The notes: generated by a model not told the origin, from the sequence alone. 19,236 nucleotides of DNA from an uncultured Collinsella sp. (GCA_959028445.1 CAUFRY010000038.1:1-19236), one strand, 5' to 3'. Positions 1 through 7,549 are shown, counted from the stretch's first letter. Numbers and translations: made by a program.

Positions 1-60
1 ACTTGCAGCGACGGACCTCAGGACACTCTTACACCACGTCTGCGCGCGCGACCGTTACGT

Positions 61-85
61 TGCAGAATACTCCGTTTTTTGCACG
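61..85 (+). repeat. Dispersed intergenic repeat R1, copy A
   Basis: A 25-bp sequence with the core GAATACTCCGTTTTTTGCAC. It matches positions 17806-17830 at 24 of 25 bases in the same orientation. Similarity continues weakly on the right (TGGGG, ACC and a closing GA at similar spacing), and CCGTT occurs on the left of both copies. It lies between genes in both places, so it is a multi-copy non-coding element rather than a coding repeat. Function is unknown. Confidence 0.8.
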
Positions 86-123
86 GGCTAGGATGGGGTA
101 CCTCAGGAGAACACAGCGGTATC

Positions 124-160
124 CCGTAAATATATACAATTTGTACCGTAATTTATACAA
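124..160. promoter_or_regulatory. AT-rich tandem half-sites upstream of EFR1 gene
   Basis: CCGTAA followed by an ATACAA block occurs twice (124-139 and 146-160), a period of about 21-22 bp or two helical turns. Within it TACAA-T-TTGTA (135-145) is a perfect palindrome, and a further TTGTA/TACAA pair spans 141-160. AT-rich repeated half-sites in a GC-rich genome are typical of an operator for a dimeric regulator. The regulator cannot be named from the sequence. Confidence 0.4.
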
Positions 161-233
161 AACGAAGAGGCAGACAGCGTAGGGTGGGTGCATTGGGGTG
201 CTTGGTGCATCAAAACGGGGACCCCACGTGCCG

Positions 234-239
234 TATACT
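234..239 (+). promoter_or_regulatory. Possible -10 box for the EFR1-type gene
   Basis: TATACT is a close match to the sigma-70 -10 consensus and lies 56 bases before the chosen start codon at 296. There is no good -35 box at 16-18 bases, so the promoter would be weak or activator-dependent. A GGGGACCCC palindrome lies just upstream. Confidence 0.3.
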
Positions 240-295
240 CTGGCTGGATGTGAAAGCGGCTTGACGCGTTGCCAGGCGTAGGGGAGGGTGCCTCG

Positions 296-1057
296 ATGAG
301 CGTATTCGAAATTGTGTTTAGTCCGACGGGTGGAACGCAGAAGGTGTCTGGCCTTGTGGCCGGGGCACTGGACAAGAATACCGTTACCGTCGATCTGACC
401 GATAGCGGGCTAGATTTCAGCGCTGTCTCGATGACCGAGGACGACGTGGCCGTAATCTCTGTGCCGGCGTATGCCGGTAGAATCCCGGCTGTGGTGGCTG
501 ACCGGTTGGGCATGGTGCGCGGCAACGGGGCTCGGGCTGTTTTGGTTTGTGTATACGGAAACCGCGCGTTTGAGGACACGCTCGTAGAGCTGGAGGACGT
601 TGCGAAGCATGCGGGATTCCGGGTGATCGCGGCAGTTGCAGCCATTGCAGAACATTCCATTGCGCGACAGTTTGCTGCCGGTCGTCCGGATGCGCAGGAT
701 GCGGCGCAGCTTGCTGAGTTTGCTCAGCAAATTCAGCAAAAGCTGTTGGCTGAGGATGCGTCCGAGCCCTCTATCCCCGGCAATCGTCCTTATAAACAAG
801 CTGGAGGTCACCGCATGGCACCCGAGGCAACAGAGGATTGCGTCTCCTGCGGTGCATGCGCCGCGGCGTGCCCCGTTTGTGCTATCGACAAGGGCGACCC
901 CAAGCGAGCAGCTGGCGAGGCGTGCATCTCCTGCATGCGCTGCATCGCCGTATGTCCGCGAGGCGCTCGCAAGCTTGATCCCAACAAGCTATCCGCTGTT
1001 TCCCAGATGCTGAGCAAGGTTTGCGTCGCGCGGAAGGAATGCGAGCTCTTCATCTAG
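296..1057 (+). CDS. EFR1-type flavodoxin / 2x[4Fe-4S] ferredoxin fusion protein
   Basis: The 253-residue product has a flavodoxin-like N-terminal half and a bacterial ferredoxin C-terminal domain. Visible are an FMN phosphate-loop-like FSPTGGTQK (8-16), SVPAYAGRIP (about 55-64) and VCVYGNRAFEDT (84-95). Two CxxCxxCxxxCP clusters follow: C182/C185/C188/C192 and C210/C213/C216/C220. This layout is that of the EFR1 family, soluble electron carriers of anaerobes whose partners are mostly unknown. The ATG at 296 is chosen because GGGGAGGG lies 8 bases upstream; an in-frame ATG at 269 has no such site. The gene stands alone, with 340 bases separating it from the hydrogenase operon on the same strand. 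It could shuttle electrons to or from that enzyme, but this is inference from proximity. The family call is firm; the role is not. Confidence 0.88.
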   Translation: MSVFEIVFSPTGGTQKVSGLVAGALDKNTVTVDLTDSGLDFSAVSMTEDDVAVISVPAYAGRIPAVVADRLGMVRGNGARAVLVCVYGNRAFEDTLVELEDVAKHAGFRVIAAVAAIAEHSIARQFAAGRPDAQDAAQLAEFAQQIQQKLLAEDASEPSIPGNRPYKQAGGHRMAPEATEDCVSCGACAAACPVCAIDKGDPKRAAGEACISCMRCIAVCPRGARKLDPNKLSAVSQMLSKVCVARKECELFI

Positions 1058-1397
1058 CGCAAGTGAGATTGGTGCAAACAAACCTGGCCCTTTTGCACCA
1101 AAAACGATCCGTTTTCCTCCGTTCCCAAGGGATCATGTGATCCGAAGGAGACGGAGGAAAACGGATCAAAAAGGAAAAATAGTAAGGCGCTCTTTTTCAC
1201 ATTGAATATTGCAATTTGGTAACGCGTTTTATCAAATATGGCATTTATCTGCGGTAATGTTCTATTTCACCGCTGAGGGTGACATTTTATACCGCCTGCC
1301 GAACCGTATGGAGACCTCACAACTTTCTAGGTCAGTGTTGTGCGTGTAGCAATTTCGCCCGGCCTCGCCTCCGGGCTGCCATGTGAGAGGGGATCTT
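1058..1397. other. Long leader/intergenic region before the hydrogenase operon
   Basis: There is no gene in these 340 bases. The left part holds the R2 inverted repeat (1106-1167). The right part is AT-rich (about 1168-1300) and is the likely promoter region of the hydrogenase operon. Candidate boxes are TTGAAT (1203-1208) with TTTTAT (1227-1232), and TATACC (1288-1293), none convincing. TTTGGTAA and TTATCAAA (about 1215-1236) form an imperfect palindrome. GCCCGG (1357-1362) and CCGGGC (1371-1376) form a short GC hairpin just upstream of the ribosome-binding site. Confidence 0.5.
1106..1167. repeat. Inverted repeat R2: 17-bp perfect stem, possible terminator or REP-like element
   Basis: GATCCGTTTTCCTCCGT (1106-1122) is exactly complementary to 1151-1167. 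The 28-base interval contains a second small hairpin, GGATCA-TG-TGATCC (1130-1143). The plus-strand transcript is followed by AAAAAGGAAAAAT rather than a U-run. On the minus strand the stem is followed by GTTTTTGG. A single arm with one mismatch recurs at 7498-7514, so this is a repeat family and not only a local terminator. Confidence 0.75.
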
Positions 1398-3230
1398 ATG
1401 GCTCGACTGCACGTAAAGGAACGCAGCCACGCTCAGGCCGTCATGGACGACCTGCACGATGCGCTCGGACGTCGTCTGGCGGTGAGTTCGCTCGCCCCGT
1501 GTCCCGTTGAGTTTACGGCAGCGCTCGTCAACCTGTGCTCCACCCAGAGCTGCGGCAAGTGCACGCCCTGCCGCGTGGGCCTGAGCGCGCTGAGCGATCT
1601 GCTCGCCGATGTGCTCGAGGGCCGCGCCGACGAGTCCACGCTCAATCTGATCGAGCGCACCGCCCGCACCATCTATCTTTCGAGCGATTGCGCCATCGGT
1701 TACGAGGCCGGCGCCATGGCGCTTACGGCTATCCGCGGTTTCCGTGACGATTTTGAGCACCACATCCGCGAGCACTCCTGTGGCTTTGACCGCGAGGCCC
1801 GCGTCCCGTGCGTCTCGGGCTGTCCGGCGCATGTCGACATTCCCGGTTACATTTCGCTCGTCGAGGCCGGCCGCTATGCCGATGCCGTCAAGGTCATCCG
1901 CAAGAATAACCCGCTGCCGCTCGTTTGCGGCCTGGTGTGCGAGCATCCCTGCGAGATGCATTGCCGCCGTGGCATGGTCGACGACCCCATGAACATCCTC
2001 GCCCTCAAGCGTTTTGCCGTTGAACACAGTGACCTCAACGACCACAAGCCCCATGTAGTGGACGACACCGGCAAGCGCGTCGCCGTGATCGGCGGCGGCC
2101 CGGCCGGCCTTTCCTGTGCCTACTACCTGGCCGTGATGGGCCACAAGGTGACCATCTTTGAGCAGCGCCATCACCTGGGCGGCATGCTGCGCTACGGCAT
2201 CCCCAGCTATCGTCTGCCGCGCGAGCGCCTGCAGGCCGAGATCGACTGGATCTTGAGCGCCGGTATCGACGTGGAGCTCGACCACTCCGTGAACGGCGAG
2301 GAGCTCGCCCGCCTGCGCGACGAGTTCGATGCCGTCTACCTGGCCATCGGTGCCCACAGCGACAAGAAGCTCGGCCTTCCGGGCGAAGAGGCGCCCGGCG
2401 TGGAGTCGGCCGTCAAGATGCTGCGCGCCATCGGTGACGACGAGCTGCCCGACCTGAGCGGACAGCGCGTGTGCGTCATCGGCGGCGGCAACGTGGCCAT
2501 GGACGTGGCACGCTCTGCCGTGCGCTGCGGAGCCGAAAAGGTGAGCATCGTCTACCGCCGCCGCATCTGCGATATGACAGCCCAGGACGCCGAGATCGCC
2601 GGTGCCCAGGCCGAGGGCTGCGAGGTGCTGGAGCTCACGGCCCCGCTCGCCATCGAGACGGGCGAGGACGGTCGCGTGAGCGGCCTGCGCGTGCAGCCGC
2701 AGATTATCGGCGAGCCCCGCCGCGGGCGCCCGGCCCCGCGTGCCGCCGCCACACCCGAGCAGGTCATTCCTTGCGAGCGCGTGTTCGTGGCCATTGGTCA
2801 GGACATTGACTCCAAGTCGTTTGAGGACATGGGCATCGCCTGCAAGTGGGGTCGCGTCGTCACCGATTCGGACGGCGCCGTGCCCAACTTCGATGGCCTC
2901 TTTAGCGGCGGCGACTGCCAGACCGGCCCCGCCACTGTCATCCGTGCCATCAACGCCGGCCGCGTGGCTTCGGCAAATATCGACCGCTACCTGGGCTTCG
3001 ACCACAAGATTAAGCTCGACGTGGAGCTGCCGACCGTTCAGTTTAAGGGCAAGCACGAGTGCGGCCGCTGCGAGCTGGGCGAGCGCGAGGCCGGCGAGCG
3101 CATTCATGATTGGAATCTGGTCGAACAGGGCCTTACCGAGGAAGAGGCACGCCAAGAGGCGAGTCGCTGCCTGCGTTGCGACCACTTTGGCTTTGGCGCG
3201 TTCCGCGGAGGGAGGAACCTGGAATGGTAG
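1398..3230 (+). CDS. NuoF-like/GltD-like FAD-dependent NAD(P)H oxidoreductase, hydrogenase partner
   Basis: This 610-residue protein should oxidise or reduce NAD(P)H and pass electrons to the hydrogenase encoded next. Residues about 40-120 resemble the 4Fe-4S end of NuoF: C52/C55/C58 in SCGKCTPCRVG plus C98 in SSDCAIG. Next comes the Fe-S domain of GltD/dihydropyrimidine dehydrogenase (CVSGCP at 138-143; C177, C181, C185, C189). An FAD-binding IGGGPAGLS (231-239), a second nucleotide-binding IGGGNVAMD (361-369) and the closing FAD motif GLFSGGDCQTG (500-510) follow. A further Cys cluster lies near the C-terminus (CGRCELG, CLRCDHFG). The ATG at 1398 follows GAGAGGGG; a GTG at 1383 is less likely. 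Its stop overlaps the hydrogenase start. No glutamate synthase large subunit is present, so a role in glutamate synthesis is unlikely from this locus alone. Confidence 0.9.
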   Translation: MARLHVKERSHAQAVMDDLHDALGRRLAVSSLAPCPVEFTAALVNLCSTQSCGKCTPCRVGLSALSDLLADVLEGRADESTLNLIERTARTIYLSSDCAIGYEAGAMALTAIRGFRDDFEHHIREHSCGFDREARVPCVSGCPAHVDIPGYISLVEAGRYADAVKVIRKNNPLPLVCGLVCEHPCEMHCRRGMVDDPMNILALKRFAVEHSDLNDHKPHVVDDTGKRVAVIGGGPAGLSCAYYLAVMGHKVTIFEQRHHLGGMLRYGIPSYRLPRERLQAEIDWILSAGIDVELDHSVNGEELARLRDEFDAVYLAIGAHSDKKLGLPGEEAPGVESAVKMLRAIGDDELPDLSGQRVCVIGGGNVAMDVARSAVRCGAEKVSIVYRRRICDMTAQDAEIAGAQAEGCEVLELTAPLAIETGEDGRVSGLRVQPQIIGEPRRGRPAPRAAATPEQVIPCERVFVAIGQDIDSKSFEDMGIACKWGRVVTDSDGAVPNFDGLFSGGDCQTGPATVIRAINAGRVASANIDRYLGFDHKIKLDVELPTVQFKGKHECGRCELGEREAGERIHDWNLVEQGLTEEEARQEASRCLRCDHFGFGAFRGGRNLEW

Positions 3231-5035
3231 AGTTCAACAAAACCACCGCCGGCGACAACAGCGAAAACGGAGCGCACAACATGGTCAGGCTCATTATTGA
3301 TAACTGCGAAGTCGTGGTGCCCGAGCACACCACGATCCTGGATGCGGCCAAGTCCGTCGGCATCCAGATTCCCACCCTGTGCTACCTGCGCGATCTAAAC
3401 GAGATCGGCGGCTGCCGCGTGTGCGTGGTCGAGGTTGAGGGCTGCGACCAGCTGGTTGCCGCCTGCAACAACTACGTGCTCGACGGCATGGTGGTCCACA
3501 CCAACAGCCCCAAGGCCCGCGAGGCTCGTCGCACCAACGTGCAGCTGCTGCTGTCCCAGCACGACTCGCAGTGCACGAGCTGCGTGCGCAGCGGTAACTG
3601 CAACCTGCAGACCATCGCCAACGACCTGGGCATTTTCTATCTGCCGTATCAAAGGCATTTGGCGGGCGAGGGCTGGGATTTCGATTTTCCCATCATCCGC
3701 GAAAACGACAAGTGCATTAAATGCATGCGCTGCATCAAGGTGTGCGAGAGCGTGCAGGGCCTAGGGATTTGGGACCTGACCAACCGCGCCACGCATACCG
3801 CCGTGGGTACCCGCGGGCGTGCGCCGATCGACAAGACCGATTGCGTCGCGTGCGGCCAGTGCATTACGCATTGTCCGACGGGCGCACTGCGCGAGCGCGA
3901 CGATACCGAGACCGTGTTTGACGCGCTCGCTAATCCCGACAAGATCGTGCTGGTGCAGATCGCGCCTGCCGTGCGCAGCGCCTGGGGCGAGGAACTCGGC
4001 ATTTCGCGCGAGGAGGCAACCGTTGAGCGTCTGGCTTGCGCGCTGCGCCGCGTGGGCTTTGAGTACGTGTTCGATACTGATTTCTCGGCCGACCTCACCA
4101 TTATGGAGGAGGGCTCCGAGCTGCTCGAGCGTCTGGGCAAGGCCGCCAAGGGCGAGAGCGACAGCCGCGGCTGGCCCATGTTTACGAGCTGCTGCCCGGG
4201 CTGGGTGCGCTTTGTGAAGGCGCGCTATCCGGAGTTTGTTGACAGCCTGTCCACGTCCAAGTCGCCGCAGCAGATGTTCGGTGCCATCGCCAAGACCTAC
4301 TACGCCAAGGTGCTGGGCGTTGAGCCCGAGCGCCTGTTCGTGGTGTCCGTTATGCCGTGTACGGCCAAGAAGGCCGAGTGTGCGCTGCCGAGCATGGTGG
4401 GCGAGGACGGCGCGCCCGACGTAGATGTTGCGCTGACGGTGCGCGAGATGGTGCGCATGATCCGCGCGAGCCACGTGAGCGTCGACACGCTGATCGAGGA
4501 GCCGCTCGATACGCCGCTGGGCTTTGGCACGGGCGCGGGTGTGATCTTTGGTGCCACGGGCGGCGTGATGGAGGCCGCCGTGCGCTCGGCATATTACCTG
4601 GTGACGGGCAAGAACCCAGATGCCGATTTCTTTACTGACGTGCGCGGACTCGACGACTGGAAGGAAGCCGTCGCCGATATCGATGGCACTAAGGTGCGTG
4701 TTGCCGTGGCGCACGGGCTGGGCAACGCCGCCCGCCTGCTCGACGCGATTCGCGACGGCCGTGTGAGCTATGACTTCGTTGAGGTTATGGCGTGTCCGGG
4801 CGGCTGCGTCGGTGGCGGCGGTCAGCCCATCCACGACGGCTGCGAGCTGGCAGCCGAGCGCGGCCAGGTGCTGTGGGGCCTGGATGCGAAGGCGGACATT
4901 CGCTTCTCGCACGAGAATCCCGATGTCCAGGCTTGCTATCGCGAGTTCTTGGGCGCGCCGCTCTCGCCGCTGGCCGAGGAGCTACTGCATGCCGACCATC
5001 ATGCCTGGTCGATGCCCCACGAGGGGGCGTGCTAA
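3224..5035 (+). CDS. hydA: [FeFe] hydrogenase, M3-type large subunit
   Basis: The cytoplasmic [FeFe] hydrogenase makes or consumes H2. The 603-residue chain has the full relay in order: a [2Fe-2S] domain (C53, C64, C67, C81), the His-ligated cluster (H113, C117, C120, C126) and two [4Fe-4S] clusters (C164/C167/C170/C174 and C207/C210/C213/C217). All three H-cluster signatures are intact: TSCCPGW (321-327), MPCTAKKAE (377-385) and EVMACPGGCVGGGGQP (520-535). The C-terminal HENPDVQACYREFL segment is typical of the family. The ATG at 3224 is chosen because GGAGGGAGGAA lies just upstream and the 7-base overlap with the previous gene suggests coupling; a later ATG at 3281 has a poorer site. Pairing with a GltD-like gene fits the glutamate-synthase-linked class (group A2 in the HydDB scheme), whose physiology is unresolved. 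Assembly genes (HydE, HydF, HydG) are not in the window. Confidence 0.97.
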   Translation: MVEFNKTTAGDNSENGAHNMVRLIIDNCEVVVPEHTTILDAAKSVGIQIPTLCYLRDLNEIGGCRVCVVEVEGCDQLVAACNNYVLDGMVVHTNSPKAREARRTNVQLLLSQHDSQCTSCVRSGNCNLQTIANDLGIFYLPYQRHLAGEGWDFDFPIIRENDKCIKCMRCIKVCESVQGLGIWDLTNRATHTAVGTRGRAPIDKTDCVACGQCITHCPTGALRERDDTETVFDALANPDKIVLVQIAPAVRSAWGEELGISREEATVERLACALRRVGFEYVFDTDFSADLTIMEEGSELLERLGKAAKGESDSRGWPMFTSCCPGWVRFVKARYPEFVDSLSTSKSPQQMFGAIAKTYYAKVLGVEPERLFVVSVMPCTAKKAECALPSMVGEDGAPDVDVALTVREMVRMIRASHVSVDTLIEEPLDTPLGFGTGAGVIFGATGGVMEAAVRSAYYLVTGKNPDADFFTDVRGLDDWKEAVADIDGTKVRVAVAHGLGNAARLLDAIRDGRVSYDFVEVMACPGGCVGGGGQPIHDGCELAAERGQVLWGLDAKADIRFSHENPDVQACYREFLGAPLSPLAEELLHADHHAWSMPHEGAC

Positions 5036-5037
5036 CG

Positions 5038-6093
5038 ATGCGTGCGTTTGATGCTGAGATGACGCGCCGAGGATTTGCCTCGGCGCTTGCCGCAGGCGCG
5101 TTGTCGCTCGCACTGGCTGGCTGTGGCGGCGGAGCTGCGGGGGCGGGGTCCGCCGCGGGCTCGGCTGCCACGGACGGCGCCGGTGCTGCCGCAGAGCCGG
5201 TCGAGGTACACGTCGCCTCGCTCAAGGGGCCGACCTCGATTGGCCTGGTGCAGTTTATGGACCAGGCTGCCGATGGCGAGACGGACAATGAGTTCGACTT
5301 TGCGATCAACACTGCCGCCGACGAGATTGTGCCCAAGGTCATTCAGGGCGATATCGATATCGCCCTAGTGCCCGCCAACGTGGCGAGCGTGCTCTACAAC
5401 AAGACCGAGGGCGCGGTGCAGGTCATCGACATCAACACGCTGGGCGTGCTGAACGTGGTGACGGGCGATGCGAGCGTGGCCTCGTTTGGCGATCTGGCGG
5501 GCCATACCGTCTACATGACGGGCAAGGGCACCACGCCGGAGTACGTCATGAACTACCTGCTAGAGCGCGCGGGCCTGACCGGCCAGGTGGCGCTTGAGTT
5601 TAAGAGCGAGCCCACCGAGGTACTGTCGGCGTTGCTTGCTGATCCGTCTGCCGTGGGCGTGCTGCCCGAGCCGTTCAAGACGGCGGCCATCGCCAAGAGC
5701 GAGGGCAAGCCGTCGGCACCGGTGAGCCTGACCGATGTGTGGGACGAGCTGGCAGGAGACACGGACTCGCGCTTGCTGACGGGTGTGACCGTGGTGCGCC
5801 GTGCCTTTGCCGAGGAGCATCCCGAGGCCGTGGCGGAATTCCTGAGCTGCCATGAGGCGAGCGTGAAGGCCGTCAATGCGGCGCCGGCAGACTGGGCGCA
5901 GGCCGTAGTCGATGCGGGTATCGTCGATAACGCCACGATTGCCGAAAAGGCGATTCCCGGGTGCATGCTCGTGTGCCAGACGGGGAAGGATATGAAGGCC
6001 GCGCTCGGTGGGTACCTGAAGGTGCTGGCCGATGCGGACGCGAGCGCCGTGGGCGGCAAGCTCCCGGCTGATGATTTCTACTACATGGAGTAA
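5038..6093 (+). CDS. ABC transporter substrate-binding lipoprotein (NMT1/TauA/SsuA-like)
   Basis: The 351-residue extracytoplasmic protein should capture a small molecule for the permease/ATPase encoded next. The N-terminus carries a twin-arginine-like TRRGFASAL (9-17), a hydrophobic stretch and the lipobox LALAGC with the lipidated Cys at 29. A Gly/Ala/Ser-rich tether follows. The mature part has the type II binding-protein pattern of the taurine/sulfonate/thiamine-precursor families (FAINTAADEIVPKVIQGDID, GHTVYMTGKGTTPEY, GVLPEPFKTAAI). The substrate cannot be read from sequence. The ATG at 5038 is 2 bases after the hydrogenase stop with GAGGGGG upstream; an ATG at 5059 would still keep the signal. 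Placement inside the hydrogenase operon implies the solute matters to redox metabolism, but this is inference. Confidence 0.85.
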   Translation: MRAFDAEMTRRGFASALAAGALSLALAGCGGGAAGAGSAAGSAATDGAGAAAEPVEVHVASLKGPTSIGLVQFMDQAADGETDNEFDFAINTAADEIVPKVIQGDIDIALVPANVASVLYNKTEGAVQVIDINTLGVLNVVTGDASVASFGDLAGHTVYMTGKGTTPEYVMNYLLERAGLTGQVALEFKSEPTEVLSALLADPSAVGVLPEPFKTAAIAKSEGKPSAPVSLTDVWDELAGDTDSRLLTGVTVVRRAFAEEHPEAVAEFLSCHEASVKAVNAAPADWAQAVVDAGIVDNATIAEKAIPGCMLVCQTGKDMKAALGGYLKVLADADASAVGGKLPADDFYYME

Positions 6094-6096
6094 CCC

Positions 6097-7476
6097 GTGC
6101 GTGCGTTTGCTCGACAAATGATAGAGCGTATGAAGGCGGTGGCGGCAGCAGGTGCCGTTGCCGCCTTTTGGCTTGCCGTGTGGGTCTTCGTGGCGGCGCT
6201 GGTGGCACAGCCGCTGATTTTGCCGGGTCCGGGTGCTGTTGTGGTGGCGTTGCTGCGGCTGGTATGCGATGTCGGCACGTGGGCGATTCTGGCGGGCTCG
6301 GGTGTGCGGATTCTAGGCGGTTTGGCGCTTGCCGCGGTGTGCGGTGGTTTGCTGGCCGGAATTTCGTCGCGCTCGCGGGCGTTTGCCCGCTTGGTGGCTC
6401 CGGCGCTTTCGTTTGTTAAGGCGACGCCGGTTGCCTGCGTGGTGGTCCTGCTGCTCATTTGGCTGGGGTCGGCGCGCGTAAGCATTGCGGCGGTCTTTTT
6501 GATGGCGCTGCCGGGAGTGTATTTTTCGCTGGTCGAGGGCTTGACGCAAGCGGATAAACCGCTGGAGCAGATGTTTCGTCTGCATGGCGTGCGGGGTTGG
6601 CGGCTGTTTTGTGCCCACACCTGGCGCGAAGTCCTGCCGTTTGTGCTTTCGTGCGCCCGCGCCGTGATTGGCATGAGCTGGAAGGCCGGCGTGGCGGCGG
6701 AGCTGATCGGCATGGCGGTGGGCACCGTGGGTGAGCGCATCTATCAGGCGAAGCTGCTCATCGAGACGGCTGACCTGCTGGCGTGGACCGTGTTGGTCGT
6801 GGCGGCATCGTGGGCATGCGAGCGCGTGCTGGTGTGGCTGCTGCGGGCTTCGGGGCCCGCAGCATGGCGTGCTGCTGTGCGGGCGCATGGGCGTTGTCCT
6901 CGCGGACGTGCAGGCGGCTCTGCTGGCGGCAGGGCTGCTGCGGAGCTTGCGCTCGCCGTGGGCGATCGCGCTCCCTGGGCTCCGGCGCTCGACGGACTGG
7001 TGCTTCGTGTGCCCGCCGGTGGGCGCGCCTGCGTGATGGGCACCTCGGGCGTGGGCAAGTCGACGCTGCTTGCGCTGGCGGCGGGGGAGTGCGCGCCGTG
7101 CTCCATGGTGTTTCAGGATGTGCGCCTGGTAGAGGGCGCCTCGGCTTTGGATAACGTGCTGGTGTGCGCCGACGCGCGCGTGGACGCCTCGAGTGCCGCG
7201 GCCCTGTTGCGCCTGCTGGTGCCGGGGGTCGATGTGCATGCTCGTGTGGCCGAGCTCTCGGGCGGGCAGCGCCGTCGCGTCGAGATTGCCCGAGCCCTGC
7301 TGTGTCCGGGCGGCGCAGTGATTCTGGACGAGCCCTTTACCGGCCTAGATACCGCTGCGCGCGACGCATGCGCCGAGGTCGTGCTCGACTTGCTCGACGG
7401 CCGCATGCTGTTGCTTGCTACGCACGATGCCGTCGACGCTCAGGCCCTCAATATCTCGGACATCATCACGCTCTAA
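6097..7476 (+). CDS. Fused ABC permease-ATPase (nitrate/sulfonate/taurine-type)
   Basis: One 459-residue chain carries both membrane and ATPase parts of an importer. Residues 1 to about 252 are a BPD-type permease with five or six hydrophobic segments and an EAA-like loop (TWREVLPFVLSCARAVIGMS, 175-194). A Gly/Ala/Arg-rich linker (about 253-282) leads to the ATPase: Walker A GTSGVGKS (315-322), Q-loop VFQD (338-341), signature LSGGQ (388-392), Walker B AVILDEP (407-413), D-loop GLDT and H-loop His443. Only about 17 residues separate Walker A from the Q-loop, shorter than usual, so the nucleotide domain is trimmed. All catalytic motifs remain. The GTG at 6097 has GGAG 6 bases upstream and lies 3 bases after the previous stop; ATG 6118 and 6130 are alternatives. 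A homodimer would give the standard two permeases and two ATPases. The substrate is unknown. Confidence 0.85.
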   Translation: MRAFARQMIERMKAVAAAGAVAAFWLAVWVFVAALVAQPLILPGPGAVVVALLRLVCDVGTWAILAGSGVRILGGLALAAVCGGLLAGISSRSRAFARLVAPALSFVKATPVACVVVLLLIWLGSARVSIAAVFLMALPGVYFSLVEGLTQADKPLEQMFRLHGVRGWRLFCAHTWREVLPFVLSCARAVIGMSWKAGVAAELIGMAVGTVGERIYQAKLLIETADLLAWTVLVVAASWACERVLVWLLRASGPAAWRAAVRAHGRCPRGRAGGSAGGRAAAELALAVGDRAPWAPALDGLVLRVPAGGRACVMGTSGVGKSTLLALAAGECAPCSMVFQDVRLVEGASALDNVLVCADARVDASSAAALLRLLVPGVDVHARVAELSGGQRRRVEIARALLCPGGAVILDEPFTGLDTAARDACAEVVLDLLDGRMLLLATHDAVDAQALNISDIITL

Positions 7477-7497
7477 ATACTTATTCAGCAACAAAAT

Positions 7498-7514
7498 GAT
7501 CCGTTTTTCTCCGT
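7498..7514 (+). repeat. Single arm of repeat R2
   Basis: GATCCGTTTTTCTCCGT matches the left arm of the 1106-1167 element at 16 of 17 bases and is followed by a similar CCCCA. No complementary right arm is found downstream. It lies 21 bases after the stop codon of the fused ABC transporter gene, where a terminator would be expected. Confidence 0.65.
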
Positions 7515-7549
7515 CCCCATAGGGTTGGGTATGGTATTCTATCTGCGGG

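Larger units (their letters stand above)
1..295. other. Intergenic leader before the EFR1-type gene
   Basis: No convincing gene starts here; reading frames through it lack ribosome-binding sites. It holds a dispersed repeat copy (61-85), an AT-rich block with tandem and inverted half-sites (124-160), a small GGGGACCCC palindrome (217-225) and a TATACT box (234-239). The extreme left end may belong to an upstream gene or its terminator that lies outside the window. Confidence 0.6.

Noticed and set aside
103..660. Minus-strand frame of 185 codons opposite the EFR1-type gene
   Set aside because: Ser/Thr/Ala-rich shadow of the real gene with no domain pattern or ribosome-binding site.
1332..3185. 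Minus-strand frame of 617 codons opposite the GltD-like gene
   Set aside because: Its length comes from GC-rich codon structure of the true gene; the product is His/Ala/Gly/Val-rich without motifs, whereas the plus strand has clear catalytic motifs.
1398..3230. Calling the first operon gene a glutamate synthase small subunit
   Set aside because: No large subunit is present and the NuoF-like N-terminus plus coupling to hydA point to a hydrogenase partner.
3761..4912. Minus-strand frame opposite hydA
   Set aside because: Shadow frame: low-complexity composition and no start signal.
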